In this document: positions 44,700 to 52,980 of the stretch, one piece after another
How the letters are laid out: each line of letters begins with the position of its first letter
How positions within the stretch are numbered: the stretch's first letter is position 1
Assembly: GCA_041874755.1 (NCBI GenBank)
Contig: CP102611.1
Coordinates: forward strand, 620,001 to 684,000
From: Chitinibacter sp. SCUT-21
GTDB taxonomy: Bacteria > Pseudomonadota > Gammaproteobacteria > Burkholderiales > Chitinibacteraceae
Direction: 5' to 3'
DNA: 64,000 nt
Program-made: the position numbers and the translations under genes
The notes under the pieces: generated by a model
The model's database searches: none
What the model was told of the DNA's origin: nothing
The model's input: only the letters and a program-made list of their open reading frames with translations

Positions 44700-46433
44700 A
44701 TGGATGGCATTTTCTTTCTGATGCTACGGCGCTTACGCGCGCCGATAGTCATGTTGATCGGCATCTATGCCGTTGCTGTTTTGGGCTTGGTGTTGATACC
44801 CGGTGTCGATAGCGACGGCAAGCCGTATCACATAGATTTTTTTCACGCCTTTTACTTTATTAGCTATACCGCCACATCGATTGGTTTTGGCGAAATTCCG
44901 CACCCGTTTACCTACCAACAGCGGCTGTGGGTACTACTTTGCATCTATTTAGCGGTAACCGGCTGGGCCTACGCGATTGGTTCGATCTTTGGCTTGATGC
45001 GCGATGAATCGCTACGCAAGGCGATTGCCTACGCGCGTTTTCGTCGCAAAGTACGCCGTATCACCGAGCCGTTTTATCTGATCTGCGGTTACGGACAAAC
45101 CGCCAAACTGCTCTGCAAAGTACTAGATGATCTTGATATCCGTTTTGTCATTATCGAGCAGCGGCAAGAGCGAGTGAATGATATTGCATTGGCTGACTTT
45201 CATTATGACACCCCGTGCTTTGCGGGTGACGCATCCAATCCGGAAATATTACAAATCGCCGGCATTTTGCACCCGCAATGTATCGGGATTGTGGGGATTA
45301 CCGGCAATGAAGATGCCAACCTCGCCATTGCCATCAGCGCCTATGTCATGCGGCCTAAGTTACTCTCTATTTGCCGCAGCCGCAATCAATCTGTTGCCGA
45401 CAATATGGCCTCATTTGGCACCAATAAAGTCATTAATTTATTTGAAACGGTCGGTCGAAAATTCGCTCGTCGGCTGCAACAACCCGCCGTGGCTCAGCTG
45501 TATGATGTACTCACTGATTTTCCCGGCAATCCAATTACTTACGAGCAATCACCGCCCTTAGGCCATTGGGTGATCGTTGGCTTTGGTCGCTTTGGTGGCG
45601 CGGTGTATAAATCCTTGCTCGCAGCCGGATGTAGCGTATCGGTGATTGACCCAGAACCACAGCCGCATATTCCTGCACAGGATTTCACACTGGCACTAGG
45701 CGTCGATGCACAGGCATTGCTCAAGGCCAATATCCAAAACGCAGTGGGTTTACTGGTGAGTCACGATAACGATGCGAATAATCTCTCCGCACTCGCCACC
45801 GCCCGCGAGCTCAACCCACATATTTTTACCGTGGCGCGGCAAAACCTTGCCCATAACCATATTTTATTTACCGCCTTTAAACCGAATATTACGTCGATTC
45901 GCGCACAAATTATTGCGCACGAGTGCTTAAGCGCAATGGAAAATCCTTTATTGGCTGACGCCATCGCCCTCATTCAGCATCAATCAGAAAGCTGGGCCAA
46001 TGCTTTACTTCCTCGCATTCATCAGCTCAGTCACGGCAAAGTACCTGAAATCTGGCGCATTCAATTGAATGCGCAAAATACGACCGCAGTTCATGCCATG
46101 CTCGCTCAGCCCGTCCCGCCGCTGCAAATCAGGCATTACACCCACGATGCCCTAAACCACGGCGATGAGTTGCGCTGCCTCGCTTTACTGCACCGCCATG
46201 CAGGGCAAGATACGCTTCTGCCCGAACTTGATACGCAATTGCATTTTGGCGATGAACTGTTATTTATTGGCGATCATCACGCGCGTATCGCGCACAACGC
46301 CGTGCAAGAAAGTATTAGCCTGCTCGATTACATTCGCACCGGCCAAGAGCAGCCACAAAGTTGGATCTTTCGCCGATTGGCGCAACGGCAAAAAGACCGC
46401 CGTGATGCCGCTATCGAGCAGCAAATTGATTAA
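44700..46433 (+). CDS. Potassium-channel-like protein with two TrkA-N (RCK) domains
   Basis: A 577-residue protein. The N-terminus has two membrane helices (about 14-34 and 75-99) around a pore loop with the filter-like motif TATSIGFGEI (57-66), close to the TVGYG motif of K+ channels but with IGFG. Two NAD-binding TrkA-N domains follow: LICGYGQTAKLLCKVLDD (about 128) and WVIVGFGRFGGAVYKSLLAAG (about 290). The last 120 residues may contain degenerate TrkA-C domains. A ligand-gated K+ channel or related ion regulator is likely. It follows DUF6394 without a gap; the last codons overlap a direct repeat. Confidence 0.82.
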   Translation: MDGIFFLMLRRLRAPIVMLIGIYAVAVLGLVLIPGVDSDGKPYHIDFFHAFYFISYTATSIGFGEIPHPFTYQQRLWVLLCIYLAVTGWAYAIGSIFGLMRDESLRKAIAYARFRRKVRRITEPFYLICGYGQTAKLLCKVLDDLDIRFVIIEQRQERVNDIALADFHYDTPCFAGDASNPEILQIAGILHPQCIGIVGITGNEDANLAIAISAYVMRPKLLSICRSRNQSVADNMASFGTNKVINLFETVGRKFARRLQQPAVAQLYDVLTDFPGNPITYEQSPPLGHWVIVGFGRFGGAVYKSLLAAGCSVSVIDPEPQPHIPAQDFTLALGVDAQALLKANIQNAVGLLVSHDNDANNLSALATARELNPHIFTVARQNLAHNHILFTAFKPNITSIRAQIIAHECLSAMENPLLADAIALIQHQSESWANALLPRIHQLSHGKVPEIWRIQLNAQNTTAVHAMLAQPVPPLQIRHYTHDALNHGDELRCLALLHRHAGQDTLLPELDTQLHFGDELLFIGDHHARIAHNAVQESISLLDYIRTGQEQPQSWIFRRLAQRQKDRRDAAIEQQID

Positions 46434-46496
46434 TTTTTAATCAATAGCTAAATAAACTAATAGAACAACAACTTAACTTATTTATCCACACCTTAC
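46426..46496 (+). repeat. Direct repeat copy A, overlapping the channel gene end
   Basis: About 71 bases starting at the last codons of the channel gene (TTGATTAA includes the TAA stop). It contains a TTGATTA/TAATCAA inverted repeat and ends with a perfect DnaA-box 9-mer, TTATCCACA (46482-46490). It is roughly three-quarters identical to copy B at 46628-46700 by eye. Confidence 0.65.
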
Positions 46497-46580
46497 TCAA
46501 GCCTCTATCCTCTCAGGATGGGAATAAGTAAAAAAATTGGCACTATAGATTAGCTTTTGCACAACACAAGCAAAAATCAT

Positions 46581-46608
46581 AAAAAAAGCCCGATTAAGGG
46601 CTTTTTTT
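46581..46608. terminator. Terminator downstream of the channel gene
   Basis: Symmetric A7-GCCC (46581-46591) / GGGC-T7 (46598-46608) with a 6-base loop, able to act in both directions. It is 148 bases after the channel gene stop. Confidence 0.85.
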
Positions 46609-46627
46609 ATGCTCATCTATCGCCATG

Positions 46628-46700
46628 TTGATTATTTTTTAATCAATAGAAATTAAACTAATAATTACAATAACTTAATCAAATTATCCACAACTTACCC
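46628..46700 (+). repeat. Direct repeat copy B
   Basis: About 73 bases resembling copy A (46426-46496), with the same TTGATTA/TAATCAA dyad at its start and a perfect TTATCCACA at 46684-46692. The terminator at 46581-46608 lies between the two copies. Confidence 0.65.
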
Positions 46701-46884
46701 CAGCAACTGTCCTTTTTAACTGGGCATAAGACCGCTCAGGGAAACATAATAGATTAAATAATAGGCAATGCAAGTTTTTGCCATTACAACAAGCATTTAG
46801 CCTGCTTACCCACAGCCTATACATTTTCTTATGCACGCCAATTGTGAATCGCTGTGAATTGAAGCTCTGTATAAACAAGCCGCA

Positions 46885-46910
46885 TAAAAAAGGCGCTTCA
46901 TAGCGCCTTT
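46885..46910 (-). terminator. Terminator of the dehydrogenase gene
   Basis: AAAGGCGC (46889-46896) / GCGCCTTT (46903-46910), 6-base loop, with an A-run on the left that becomes a T-run on the minus strand. It follows the stop at 46924. Confidence 0.85.
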
Positions 46911-46923
46911 AATATTGGTTCAT

Positions 46924-47877
46924 TCACAGCAAGTTTTGCGGCTGCCCTCGTAAAAATCCGCTGATATTGTCGATCAGCTGATCGGCCAAGGTTTGCATCG
47001 TTTGCACACTGGCCCACGCCACGTGTGGCGTAACAATCAGATTGGGCAGATTTGCCGCCAGTAATGGATTTCCGTCCCGTGGTGGCTCGGTCACCAACAC
47101 ATCGACACCAGCCCCAGCAATACGCCCTGCTTGCAGCGCCGCCAGCAGCGCGGCTTCGTCTATCAGACCACCGCGAGCGGTGTTAATCAGCAAGGTATTA
47201 CTTTTCATTTGCTCGATTTCTACCGCGCCGATCAGATTGCGCGTTTGCTCGTTCAGCGGGCAATGCAGACTAATCACATCGGCGGTACGCATCGCTTCAT
47301 CCCAGCTTAAATAGCCAGCACGCACGCTCGTTTCACCTTTGCGCTCGACAAAGAAGGTCTGCATACCAAACGCTTGTGCGAGTTTGGCGCTGGCTTGCCC
47401 TAGCGCACCCGAGCCGATCAAGGCCATGCGGCTGCCAGCCAAATCTTGCAGCGGTTCAGCAAACAAGCAAAAGCCCGGCGCTTGCTGCCATTCGCCTGCT
47501 TGCAATCGGCTGCGGTAGGCCAGCAATTGGCGCCGTAAGGCCAGCATTAACATCAGGGTATGTTCCGCTACCCCATGAATGGCATAGTCTCGGATATTAC
47601 ACACCCCCACCCCATATTCCCGCGCCGCTGCGATATCGATAATGTTGTAGCCCGTTGCGGCAACGGCAATCAGTTTTAAATCGGGCAATGCCGCGATTAT
47701 CTCGCGCGTAATCGGCACTTTGTTGGTAATGACCACCTGCGCACCCTGCAAACGCTCAACAACTTGATCTGCAGCTGTTTGCGGGTATGACTGCCAGCGG
47801 TGCTCAAGCGCAATCGGCTTGAGCGGCACTGGTAGGGTTTCGGCGTCGAGAAAAACAATTAATGGAGCTGAATTCAT
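46924..47877 (-). CDS. D-2-hydroxyacid dehydrogenase (glycerate dehydrogenase-like)
   Basis: A 317-residue NAD-dependent enzyme of the D-isomer 2-hydroxyacid dehydrogenase family. The nucleotide-binding motif is ALIGSGALGQASAKLAQAFG. Other landmarks are HCPLNEQTRNLIG, NTARGGLIDEAALLAAL (catalytic Arg region is upstream), VLVTEPPRDGNPLL with the active-site Glu, and VTPHVAWAS with the catalytic His. HprA-like reduction of hydroxypyruvate or glyoxylate is likely, but 2-ketoacid reductases of the same family cannot be excluded. It lies downstream of the second ArgP-like regulator, separated by a palindrome. Confidence 0.85.
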   Translation of the reverse strand: MNSAPLIVFLDAETLPVPLKPIALEHRWQSYPQTAADQVVERLQGAQVVITNKVPITREIIAALPDLKLIAVAATGYNIIDIAAAREYGVGVCNIRDYAIHGVAEHTLMLMLALRRQLLAYRSRLQAGEWQQAPGFCLFAEPLQDLAGSRMALIGSGALGQASAKLAQAFGMQTFFVERKGETSVRAGYLSWDEAMRTADVISLHCPLNEQTRNLIGAVEIEQMKSNTLLINTARGGLIDEAALLAALQAGRIAGAGVDVLVTEPPRDGNPLLAANLPNLIVTPHVAWASVQTMQTLADQLIDNISGFLRGQPQNLL

Positions 47878-47885
47878 AAGTCACT

Positions 47886-47974
47886 AAGCAAAAGTTTACG
47901 CACAAGGCGGTGAAGCCGAAGATAGTACTCCTCGTACAGCAAGGCAAACCAACGCAGTACGTAAACTTTTGCCT
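47886..47974. repeat. 89-base imperfect palindrome between two leftward genes
   Basis: Ends GCAAAAGTTTACG (47888-47900) and CGTAAACTTTTGC (47960-47972) pair over 13 bases perfectly. The inside is partly self-complementary, with GTAC-N5-GTAC near the middle (47925-47937). The length, the perfect terminal arms and the intergenic position resemble dispersed palindromic or MITE-like repeats. No target duplication could be confirmed by eye. Confidence 0.7.
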
Positions 47975-47981
47975 AACTCGA

Positions 47982-48890
47982 TCACAATTGATGACCAAAA
48001 TGGGTTTGCGCAAAACCAAGCAAGGCTTGGCTTAATAATTGAGCAGGCCGCGTTTGCCGCGCCCAGTGGTGCCAGAACAGCGGCGTTGAATGCGCAAGCG
48101 CCGGCAACTCGCACAATAGGCCACTGGCCAAGTCCGCCTGCGCTTGCGCTCGCGGCACTACGGCGTAGGCAAAACCGGCCAAAGCGGCGGCATACAAAGC
48201 ATTGCTATCGGGAATCACATGGCAGGGGTATTGGCCTTCGAGCAGTTGCCAGCGCTCGCGCAGCAAGCGGCGATGCAGGCTTTCCTTGTGACCAAACACC
48301 GCTGCTGGCGCTGCGGCTAAATCGCTCGCCTGTAGCTCAGTTTGCCAATTTAGGGCGAAATACTGAGCTAGAAAGTCTGGTGTAGCAACGCCAATGTATT
48401 CCATACTCCCCAGTGGTAACACCCCGCAGCCAGCCACTATATTTGGCTGCGTACTAATACATCCAGATACTTCGCCCGACCTTAATAGATCGAGGGTGTA
48501 GGCTTCATCATCAACTACACATTCAAGTAGCAAGCGCTGTTGCGCCAGCAAAGGAGCTAATGCGCTCAGCAGCCCAAGCGCCAAGCTATCGGCATTGACG
48601 CCAACGCGCAATGTAACCCATTCGCTGACGGTGGATTCTTGTGCCAATTGCTCATCCAACTCGCCCTCCAGCGAGCGCACTTGGCGCACATGGGCGAGCA
48701 GTTTTTCGCCGGTTGCCGTCGCGCGCAGTGGGTTTTCACGCCGCAGCAGCACTTCGCCGTGGCGCTCTTCCAATTGGCGGATACGTTGCGAGATCGCCGA
48801 CGGCGTTAAATGCAGCCGTTTGGCCGCCGCATCAAAGCTGCCACAGCGCAGCACCATATCGAGCGCTTCTAAAAGTTTGTAATCAAACAT
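47982..48890 (-). CDS. LysR-family regulator, ArgP (IciA)-like, second copy
   Basis: A 302-residue LysR regulator with the helix-turn-helix region DAAAKRLHLTPSAISQRIRQLEERH and effector-domain segment LRVGVNADSLALGLLSALAPL, which mirrors the copy at 42293. The identical LTPSAISQR turn and the NADSL/NADTL segment show the two are paralogues. Here the upstream gene (GNAT) is divergent across a 156-base gap and the dehydrogenase lies downstream on the same strand. Its targets could be any of these; no operator is seen. Confidence 0.85.
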   Translation of the reverse strand: MFDYKLLEALDMVLRCGSFDAAAKRLHLTPSAISQRIRQLEERHGEVLLRRENPLRATATGEKLLAHVRQVRSLEGELDEQLAQESTVSEWVTLRVGVNADSLALGLLSALAPLLAQQRLLLECVVDDEAYTLDLLRSGEVSGCISTQPNIVAGCGVLPLGSMEYIGVATPDFLAQYFALNWQTELQASDLAAAPAAVFGHKESLHRRLLRERWQLLEGQYPCHVIPDSNALYAAALAGFAYAVVPRAQAQADLASGLLCELPALAHSTPLFWHHWARQTRPAQLLSQALLGFAQTHFGHQL

Positions 48891-49046
48891 AGCTTCTTAA
48901 AATAGGTAACCCACATAGCGTCAGACCACTGCCACTTAAGCCAAATTGCGGGGGGGCAAGAATTAATCGTTTTACCACGATTAGCCACTCTGTTTGAATA
49001 GCCTTATTGCGAATTTCGCGATTGACTAAGCCGATTGAAAACGCCC

Positions 49047-49526
49047 ATGCAAAAAGTCGTCACCGCCGATTTAAACAATCCACTACATTGCGCTGCTATA
49101 GTTCGCCTACTTGATGAATATGCACAGGATTTAGCAGGCGGACAAAGCCCGCTCAGCGCATATTGCCGCAGTAATTTGATAGCGCAAATGCGCCAGCGCA
49201 ATACCATCCATTGTTTGCTGGCGTATCAAGGTGAGGCCATCGCTGGGCTGGCGATTTGTGTTGAAGGTTTTTCAACATTTAATTGCCGCCCGCTGCTGAA
49301 TCTGCATGATTTATGTGTCAGCGAAAATGCCCGCGGTCAGGGGCTGGGTAAATTGCTTTTGCAGCAGGTTTGCACTTTGGCGCAACAGCTCGATTGCTGC
49401 AAAGTGACGCTGGAGGTGCTGAGCGGCAATACCCGCGCAGCCGCGCTCTACCAGCAAATGGGCTTTCAACCCTACACCCTAGATCCGGCAATGGGGCATG
49501 CGATCATGCTGCAGCATTACTTATAA
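49047..49526 (+). CDS. GNAT-family N-acetyltransferase
   Basis: A 159-residue acetyltransferase. The acetyl-CoA motif A is HDLCVSENARGQGLGKLLLQQVCTLA (Q/R-x-x-G-x-G/A at RGQGLG) and motif B is the GNTRAAALYQQMGFQPY segment. The substrate is unknown. The ATG at 49047 lacks a strong ribosome site. It lies 38 bases upstream of pdxJ, on the same strand, so a shared transcript is likely. The gap to the divergent regulator is 156 bases. Confidence 0.85.
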   Translation: MQKVVTADLNNPLHCAAIVRLLDEYAQDLAGGQSPLSAYCRSNLIAQMRQRNTIHCLLAYQGEAIAGLAICVEGFSTFNCRPLLNLHDLCVSENARGQGLGKLLLQQVCTLAQQLDCCKVTLEVLSGNTRAAALYQQMGFQPYTLDPAMGHAIMLQHYL

Positions 49527-49563
49527 AACGCGCCATAGCGCACTCATAAACAGGTTAATCAAC

Positions 49564-50295
49564 ATGACCGTACTTTCGATCAATATTAATAAAATCGCGC
49601 TAATTCGCAATTCACGCGGCCGCAATTACCCTGACGTCGTCGCCTTTGCCGCGCGCTGCCTCGATTTTGGCGCTGGCGGTATTACGCTGCACCCACGCCC
49701 CGATCAACGCCACGCCCGTTATTCCGATGTGGCGGAGTTATCTGAGTTATGCCAAGCGCGCGGTGTGGAGCTCAATGTCGAGGGCTATCCAACGCCCGAG
49801 TTTCTTGAAGTCGTTAAACAATATCGCCCAGCGCAATGCACGCTGGTACCGGATGCGCCCGATCAACTGACCTCCGATCACGGTTGGGATGTCCACAAAG
49901 ACGGCGAATTTTTGCGCCCGATTTTGGCTGAACTGAAAGCACTGAACATCCGCACTAGCCTATTCGTCGATTACACCACGCAAGATATGGCGCAAGCGAA
50001 AGCCATCGGCGCCGATCGCGTTGAGCTATATACCGAGCCATACGCCGAGCATTTTGGCACGCCAGCGTGTGACGCCATTCTGGCAGGCTTTCATGCCGCA
50101 GCACTACGCGCACAAGAGGCGGGCTTGGAAGTCAACGCTGGCCACGATTTAAATCTGGACAACCTTGGCCAATTTTTGACGATTCCAAATATTTTGGAAG
50201 TCTCGATCGGTCACGCCTTTGTTGTTGAATGTCTTGACCTTGGCATGCAAGAAGTACTGCGCCGCTATAGCCAAATTTGCCAACCGCACCAATAA
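49564..50295 (+). CDS. pdxJ: Pyridoxine 5'-phosphate synthase
   Basis: A 243-residue TIM-barrel enzyme that condenses 1-deoxyxylulose 5-phosphate and 3-amino-acetone phosphate in vitamin B6 synthesis. Motifs: SININKIALIRNSRGRNYPD, GGITLHPRPDQRHARYSDV, ELNVEGYPTPEFLE, LVPDAPDQLTSDHGWD, and NAGHDLNLDNL with SIGHAFV. This gives the family's His, Glu and Arg positions. Normal length. The ATG at 49564 is chosen; a longer frame reaches back into the acetyltransferase gene. The next gene, lysA, needs the PLP this pathway makes. Confidence 0.95.
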   Translation: MTVLSININKIALIRNSRGRNYPDVVAFAARCLDFGAGGITLHPRPDQRHARYSDVAELSELCQARGVELNVEGYPTPEFLEVVKQYRPAQCTLVPDAPDQLTSDHGWDVHKDGEFLRPILAELKALNIRTSLFVDYTTQDMAQAKAIGADRVELYTEPYAEHFGTPACDAILAGFHAAALRAQEAGLEVNAGHDLNLDNLGQFLTIPNILEVSIGHAFVVECLDLGMQEVLRRYSQICQPHQ

Positions 50296-50327
50296 AACAA
50301 CCATCAAACCCCACTAGGAAGCATGCA

Positions 50328-51560
50328 ATGAAACCCGTAAACGGCCCGCAAACCGCCCATATTGCCCAAACATTTGGTACGCCTGTTTGGACTTATGATG
50401 CCGCAATCATTCGCGAACGCATTGGCCAACTCAAAATGTTCGATACGATCCGTTTTGCGCAAAAAGCCAATTCAAACGTGCATATTTTGCGCCTGATGCG
50501 CGAACAAGGCGTTAAGGTCGATTCGGTTTCATTGGGTGAGATCGAGCGTGCTGTTGCGGCGGGTTTTGCCACCGGTGCAAATAGCGACGATATCGTTTAT
50601 ACCGCTGATTTGCTCGATCGCGCCACCTTGGCGCGCGTGGTTGAGCTCGATATTCAGGTGAACTGTGGCAGCCCACAAATGCTCGAGCAACTCGGTCAAG
50701 CTCATCCGGGCCACCGCGTTTGGTTGCGCGTGAACCCTGGTTTTGGACACGGTCACAGCCAGAAAACCAATACTGGTGGCGAGCAAAGTAAACACGGTAT
50801 TTGGCACGAGCAGCTGCCCGAAGCGCTGGCTTTGATTACCAAATACAATCTTGATCTTGTTGGCCTGCATATGCACATTGGCTCGGGCGTTGATTACAGC
50901 CATTTGCAAGAAGTGTGCGCGGCGATGGTGGCCCAAGTGAAAGAATCGGGCCGCGATATTCGGGCAATTTCTGCTGGTGGTGGTTTGTCGATTCCATACC
51001 GTGTTGGTGGTGAAACGATCGATACCGCGCATTACTTCAGTCTGTGGGATGCGGCGCGTAATGAAATCGCCGCGCATTTGGGCCACCCCGTGCATTTGGA
51101 AATCGAACCGGGCCGTTTCCTCGTGGCTGAAAGCGGTAAGCTAATCGCCGAAGTACGCGCGAAAAAAGACGTCGGCAACAATCACTTTGTGCTGATCGAC
51201 GCGGGCTTTTCTGACCTGATGCGCCCAGCGATGTACGGCAGTTTCCACGAAGTGAGTGTATTACGTGCAGATGGCTCGACTGCGGGCGGCGAAACGCGTG
51301 GCACCGTGTTGGCAGGCCCTTTGTGCGAATCGGGTGACGTATTCACGCAAGAAGAAGGCGGCGTGGTGACACCGCGCGATTTGCCAAGCTGCGAAATCGG
51401 TGATTGGATTGTGCTGCATGATACCGGCGCGTACGGTGCGAGCATGTCGAGCAACTACAACACGCGCCCACTGATTGCCGAGGTGATGATCGACGGCGAA
51501 GAAGTTCGCGTGATTCGTCGCCGTCAAACTGTTAGCGAATTACTGGCACTGGAAATTTAA
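50328..51560 (+). CDS. lysA: Diaminopimelate decarboxylase (LysA)
   Basis: A 410-residue PLP-dependent fold-III decarboxylase that makes L-lysine from meso-diaminopimelate. The PLP lysine is in RFAQKANSNVHILRL, and other motifs are DSVSLGEIERAV, LVGLHMHIGSGVDY, LEIEPGRFLVAESG and GPLCESGDVF. The last two carry the PLP-phosphate and substrate contacts. AGGA lies 8 bases before the ATG at 50328. Its place next to lysine/arginine regulators is suggestive but not proof of control. A strong terminator follows at 51636-51669. Other fold-III decarboxylases are the alternative, but the motifs fit LysA well. Confidence 0.9.
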   Translation: MKPVNGPQTAHIAQTFGTPVWTYDAAIIRERIGQLKMFDTIRFAQKANSNVHILRLMREQGVKVDSVSLGEIERAVAAGFATGANSDDIVYTADLLDRATLARVVELDIQVNCGSPQMLEQLGQAHPGHRVWLRVNPGFGHGHSQKTNTGGEQSKHGIWHEQLPEALALITKYNLDLVGLHMHIGSGVDYSHLQEVCAAMVAQVKESGRDIRAISAGGGLSIPYRVGGETIDTAHYFSLWDAARNEIAAHLGHPVHLEIEPGRFLVAESGKLIAEVRAKKDVGNNHFVLIDAGFSDLMRPAMYGSFHEVSVLRADGSTAGGETRGTVLAGPLCESGDVFTQEEGGVVTPRDLPSCEIGDWIVLHDTGAYGASMSSNYNTRPLIAEVMIDGEEVRVIRRRQTVSELLALEI

Positions 51561-51635
51561 GCCGCGATTAGCAATGCGTTGATTGGCAAATACAACAAGC
51601 CAATTAATTTACAGCGCCGCACTTTCATATCCAAT

Positions 51636-51669
51636 AAAATGGCTTGCGAAACCCGCAAGCCATTTTTTA
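51636..51669 (+). terminator. Terminator of the pdxJ-lysA unit
   Basis: 13-bp stem AAAATGGCTTGCG (51636-51648) / CGCAAGCCATTTT (51654-51666), 5-base loop, then further Ts. It is 75 bases after lysA and one of the strongest terminators in the window. Confidence 0.92.
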
Positions 51670-51704
51670 TGGCACCCATCATCCCCACCTCGGCGGAGCT
51701 AAGC

Positions 51705-52916
51705 ATGAGTTTGAATGTGATTACCATCGGCACGTATGGCACCTTAGTTGCCGCTTCTTTGGTTTTATTATTTGGTCGCGTTTTGGTTGAGAAAACCGCA
51801 CCTCTAAAGGCCTTCACCATCCCCGAGCCGGTTGCAGGCGGCTTGGTCGTTGCTCTGTTAATGTTGCTGGCGCAGCAAATTGCTGGGGTCAGCGTTAAAT
51901 TTGACACCAGCATTCAAACGCCACTGATGCTCGCATTTTTTGCCACGATTGGTCTATCGGCCAATTTGGCCAGCCTAAAAGCGGGTGGCAGCATTATGGT
52001 GAAATTTTTGTTCGTCGTGCTCGGGCTGTTGCTCATGCAAAACGTCATCGGCATTAGCTTGGCTAAACTGCTCGGCTTAGAAGGCCATCTTGGACTATTG
52101 GCGGGCTCAATCACCCTTTCAGGCGGCCACGGCACCGGCGCGGCTTGGAGTAAAGTGTTTAGCGAGCAATTTGGCATTGCCGGCGCCACCGAGTTGGCAA
52201 TGGCTTGCGCGACTTTTGGTTTGGTGCTGGGCGGTGTGATCGGCGGGCCAGTGGCTAAATTTTTATTGCGCAAAGTTAGCGCCCCTGGTGCAGAACACAA
52301 TCAAGACCAAGACCCCAGCATGTTTGAAGAGCCGCAAGCGACTCGGCTGATCACAGTGAATTCATTTATCGAATCACTGGCGCTGATTGTGTTGAGCCTA
52401 GCCGGCGGCCATATGTTGGCCGAAGTGCTGGCTGGCACCGCGTTTGAATTGCCGACCTTTGTTTGTGTTTTATTTAATGGCGTTTTGCTGCGCAATATTT
52501 TGTCGGCTTTAGGCTGGTACGAAGTTTTTGACCGAGAAATTTCCGTACTCGGCAATGTGAGCTTAGCGCTGTTTCTCGCTATGGCGCTGATGAGCTTGCG
52601 CTTGTGGGAATTGGCCAACCTCGCCCTGCCGATGTTGTTGATTTTGGTCGTTCAAGCCACCGCAATGGCCGCGTATGCGATTTTTGTCACCTTCCGCGTC
52701 ATGGGCGCCAATTACGATGCCGTGGTGCTGGCGGCAGGCCATTGCGGTTTTGGTTTGGGCGCTACACCGACCGCGATCGCCAATATGCAGGCAGTTACGC
52801 ACCGCTTTGGGCCCTCTCACCTCGCGTTTATCGTCGTACCGATGGTCGGGGCCTTTTTTATCGACATTGCCAATGCCATCATTATCAAACTGTTTATGGC
52901 GCTACCAATTTACTAA
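51705..52916 (+). CDS. gltS: Sodium/glutamate symporter
   Basis: A 403-residue membrane protein with about ten helices of the GltS family. It shows LFGRVLVEKTAPLKAFTIPEPVAGGLVVAL, FFATIGLSANLASLKAGG, and the two GG-rich motifs SITLSGGHGTGAAWSKVF and AGHCGFGLGATPTAIANMQ that line the transport site in family members. It imports glutamate with Na+. GGAG lies 7 bases before the ATG at 51705; a longer frame upstream runs through the terminator and is not real. Confidence 0.93.
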   Translation: MSLNVITIGTYGTLVAASLVLLFGRVLVEKTAPLKAFTIPEPVAGGLVVALLMLLAQQIAGVSVKFDTSIQTPLMLAFFATIGLSANLASLKAGGSIMVKFLFVVLGLLLMQNVIGISLAKLLGLEGHLGLLAGSITLSGGHGTGAAWSKVFSEQFGIAGATELAMACATFGLVLGGVIGGPVAKFLLRKVSAPGAEHNQDQDPSMFEEPQATRLITVNSFIESLALIVLSLAGGHMLAEVLAGTAFELPTFVCVLFNGVLLRNILSALGWYEVFDREISVLGNVSLALFLAMALMSLRLWELANLALPMLLILVVQATAMAAYAIFVTFRVMGANYDAVVLAAGHCGFGLGATPTAIANMQAVTHRFGPSHLAFIVVPMVGAFFIDIANAIIIKLFMALPIY

Positions 52917-52980
52917 GATGTATTGCCTGAAAAGCCAATATTCATATTAACTTCACGCACATACCCTACAAGGATAAGCG

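Larger units (their letters stand above)
46434..46923. other. 490-base AT-rich gap between channel and dehydrogenase genes
   Basis: No gene fits. It holds repeat copy A (to 46496), a bidirectional terminator (46581-46608), repeat copy B (46628-46700), the second copy of the 25-base repeat (46790-46814) and the terminator of the dehydrogenase gene (46885-46910). Two perfect TTATCCACA motifs (46482-46490, 46684-46692) and one near match (46806-46814) are included. Confidence 0.6.
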
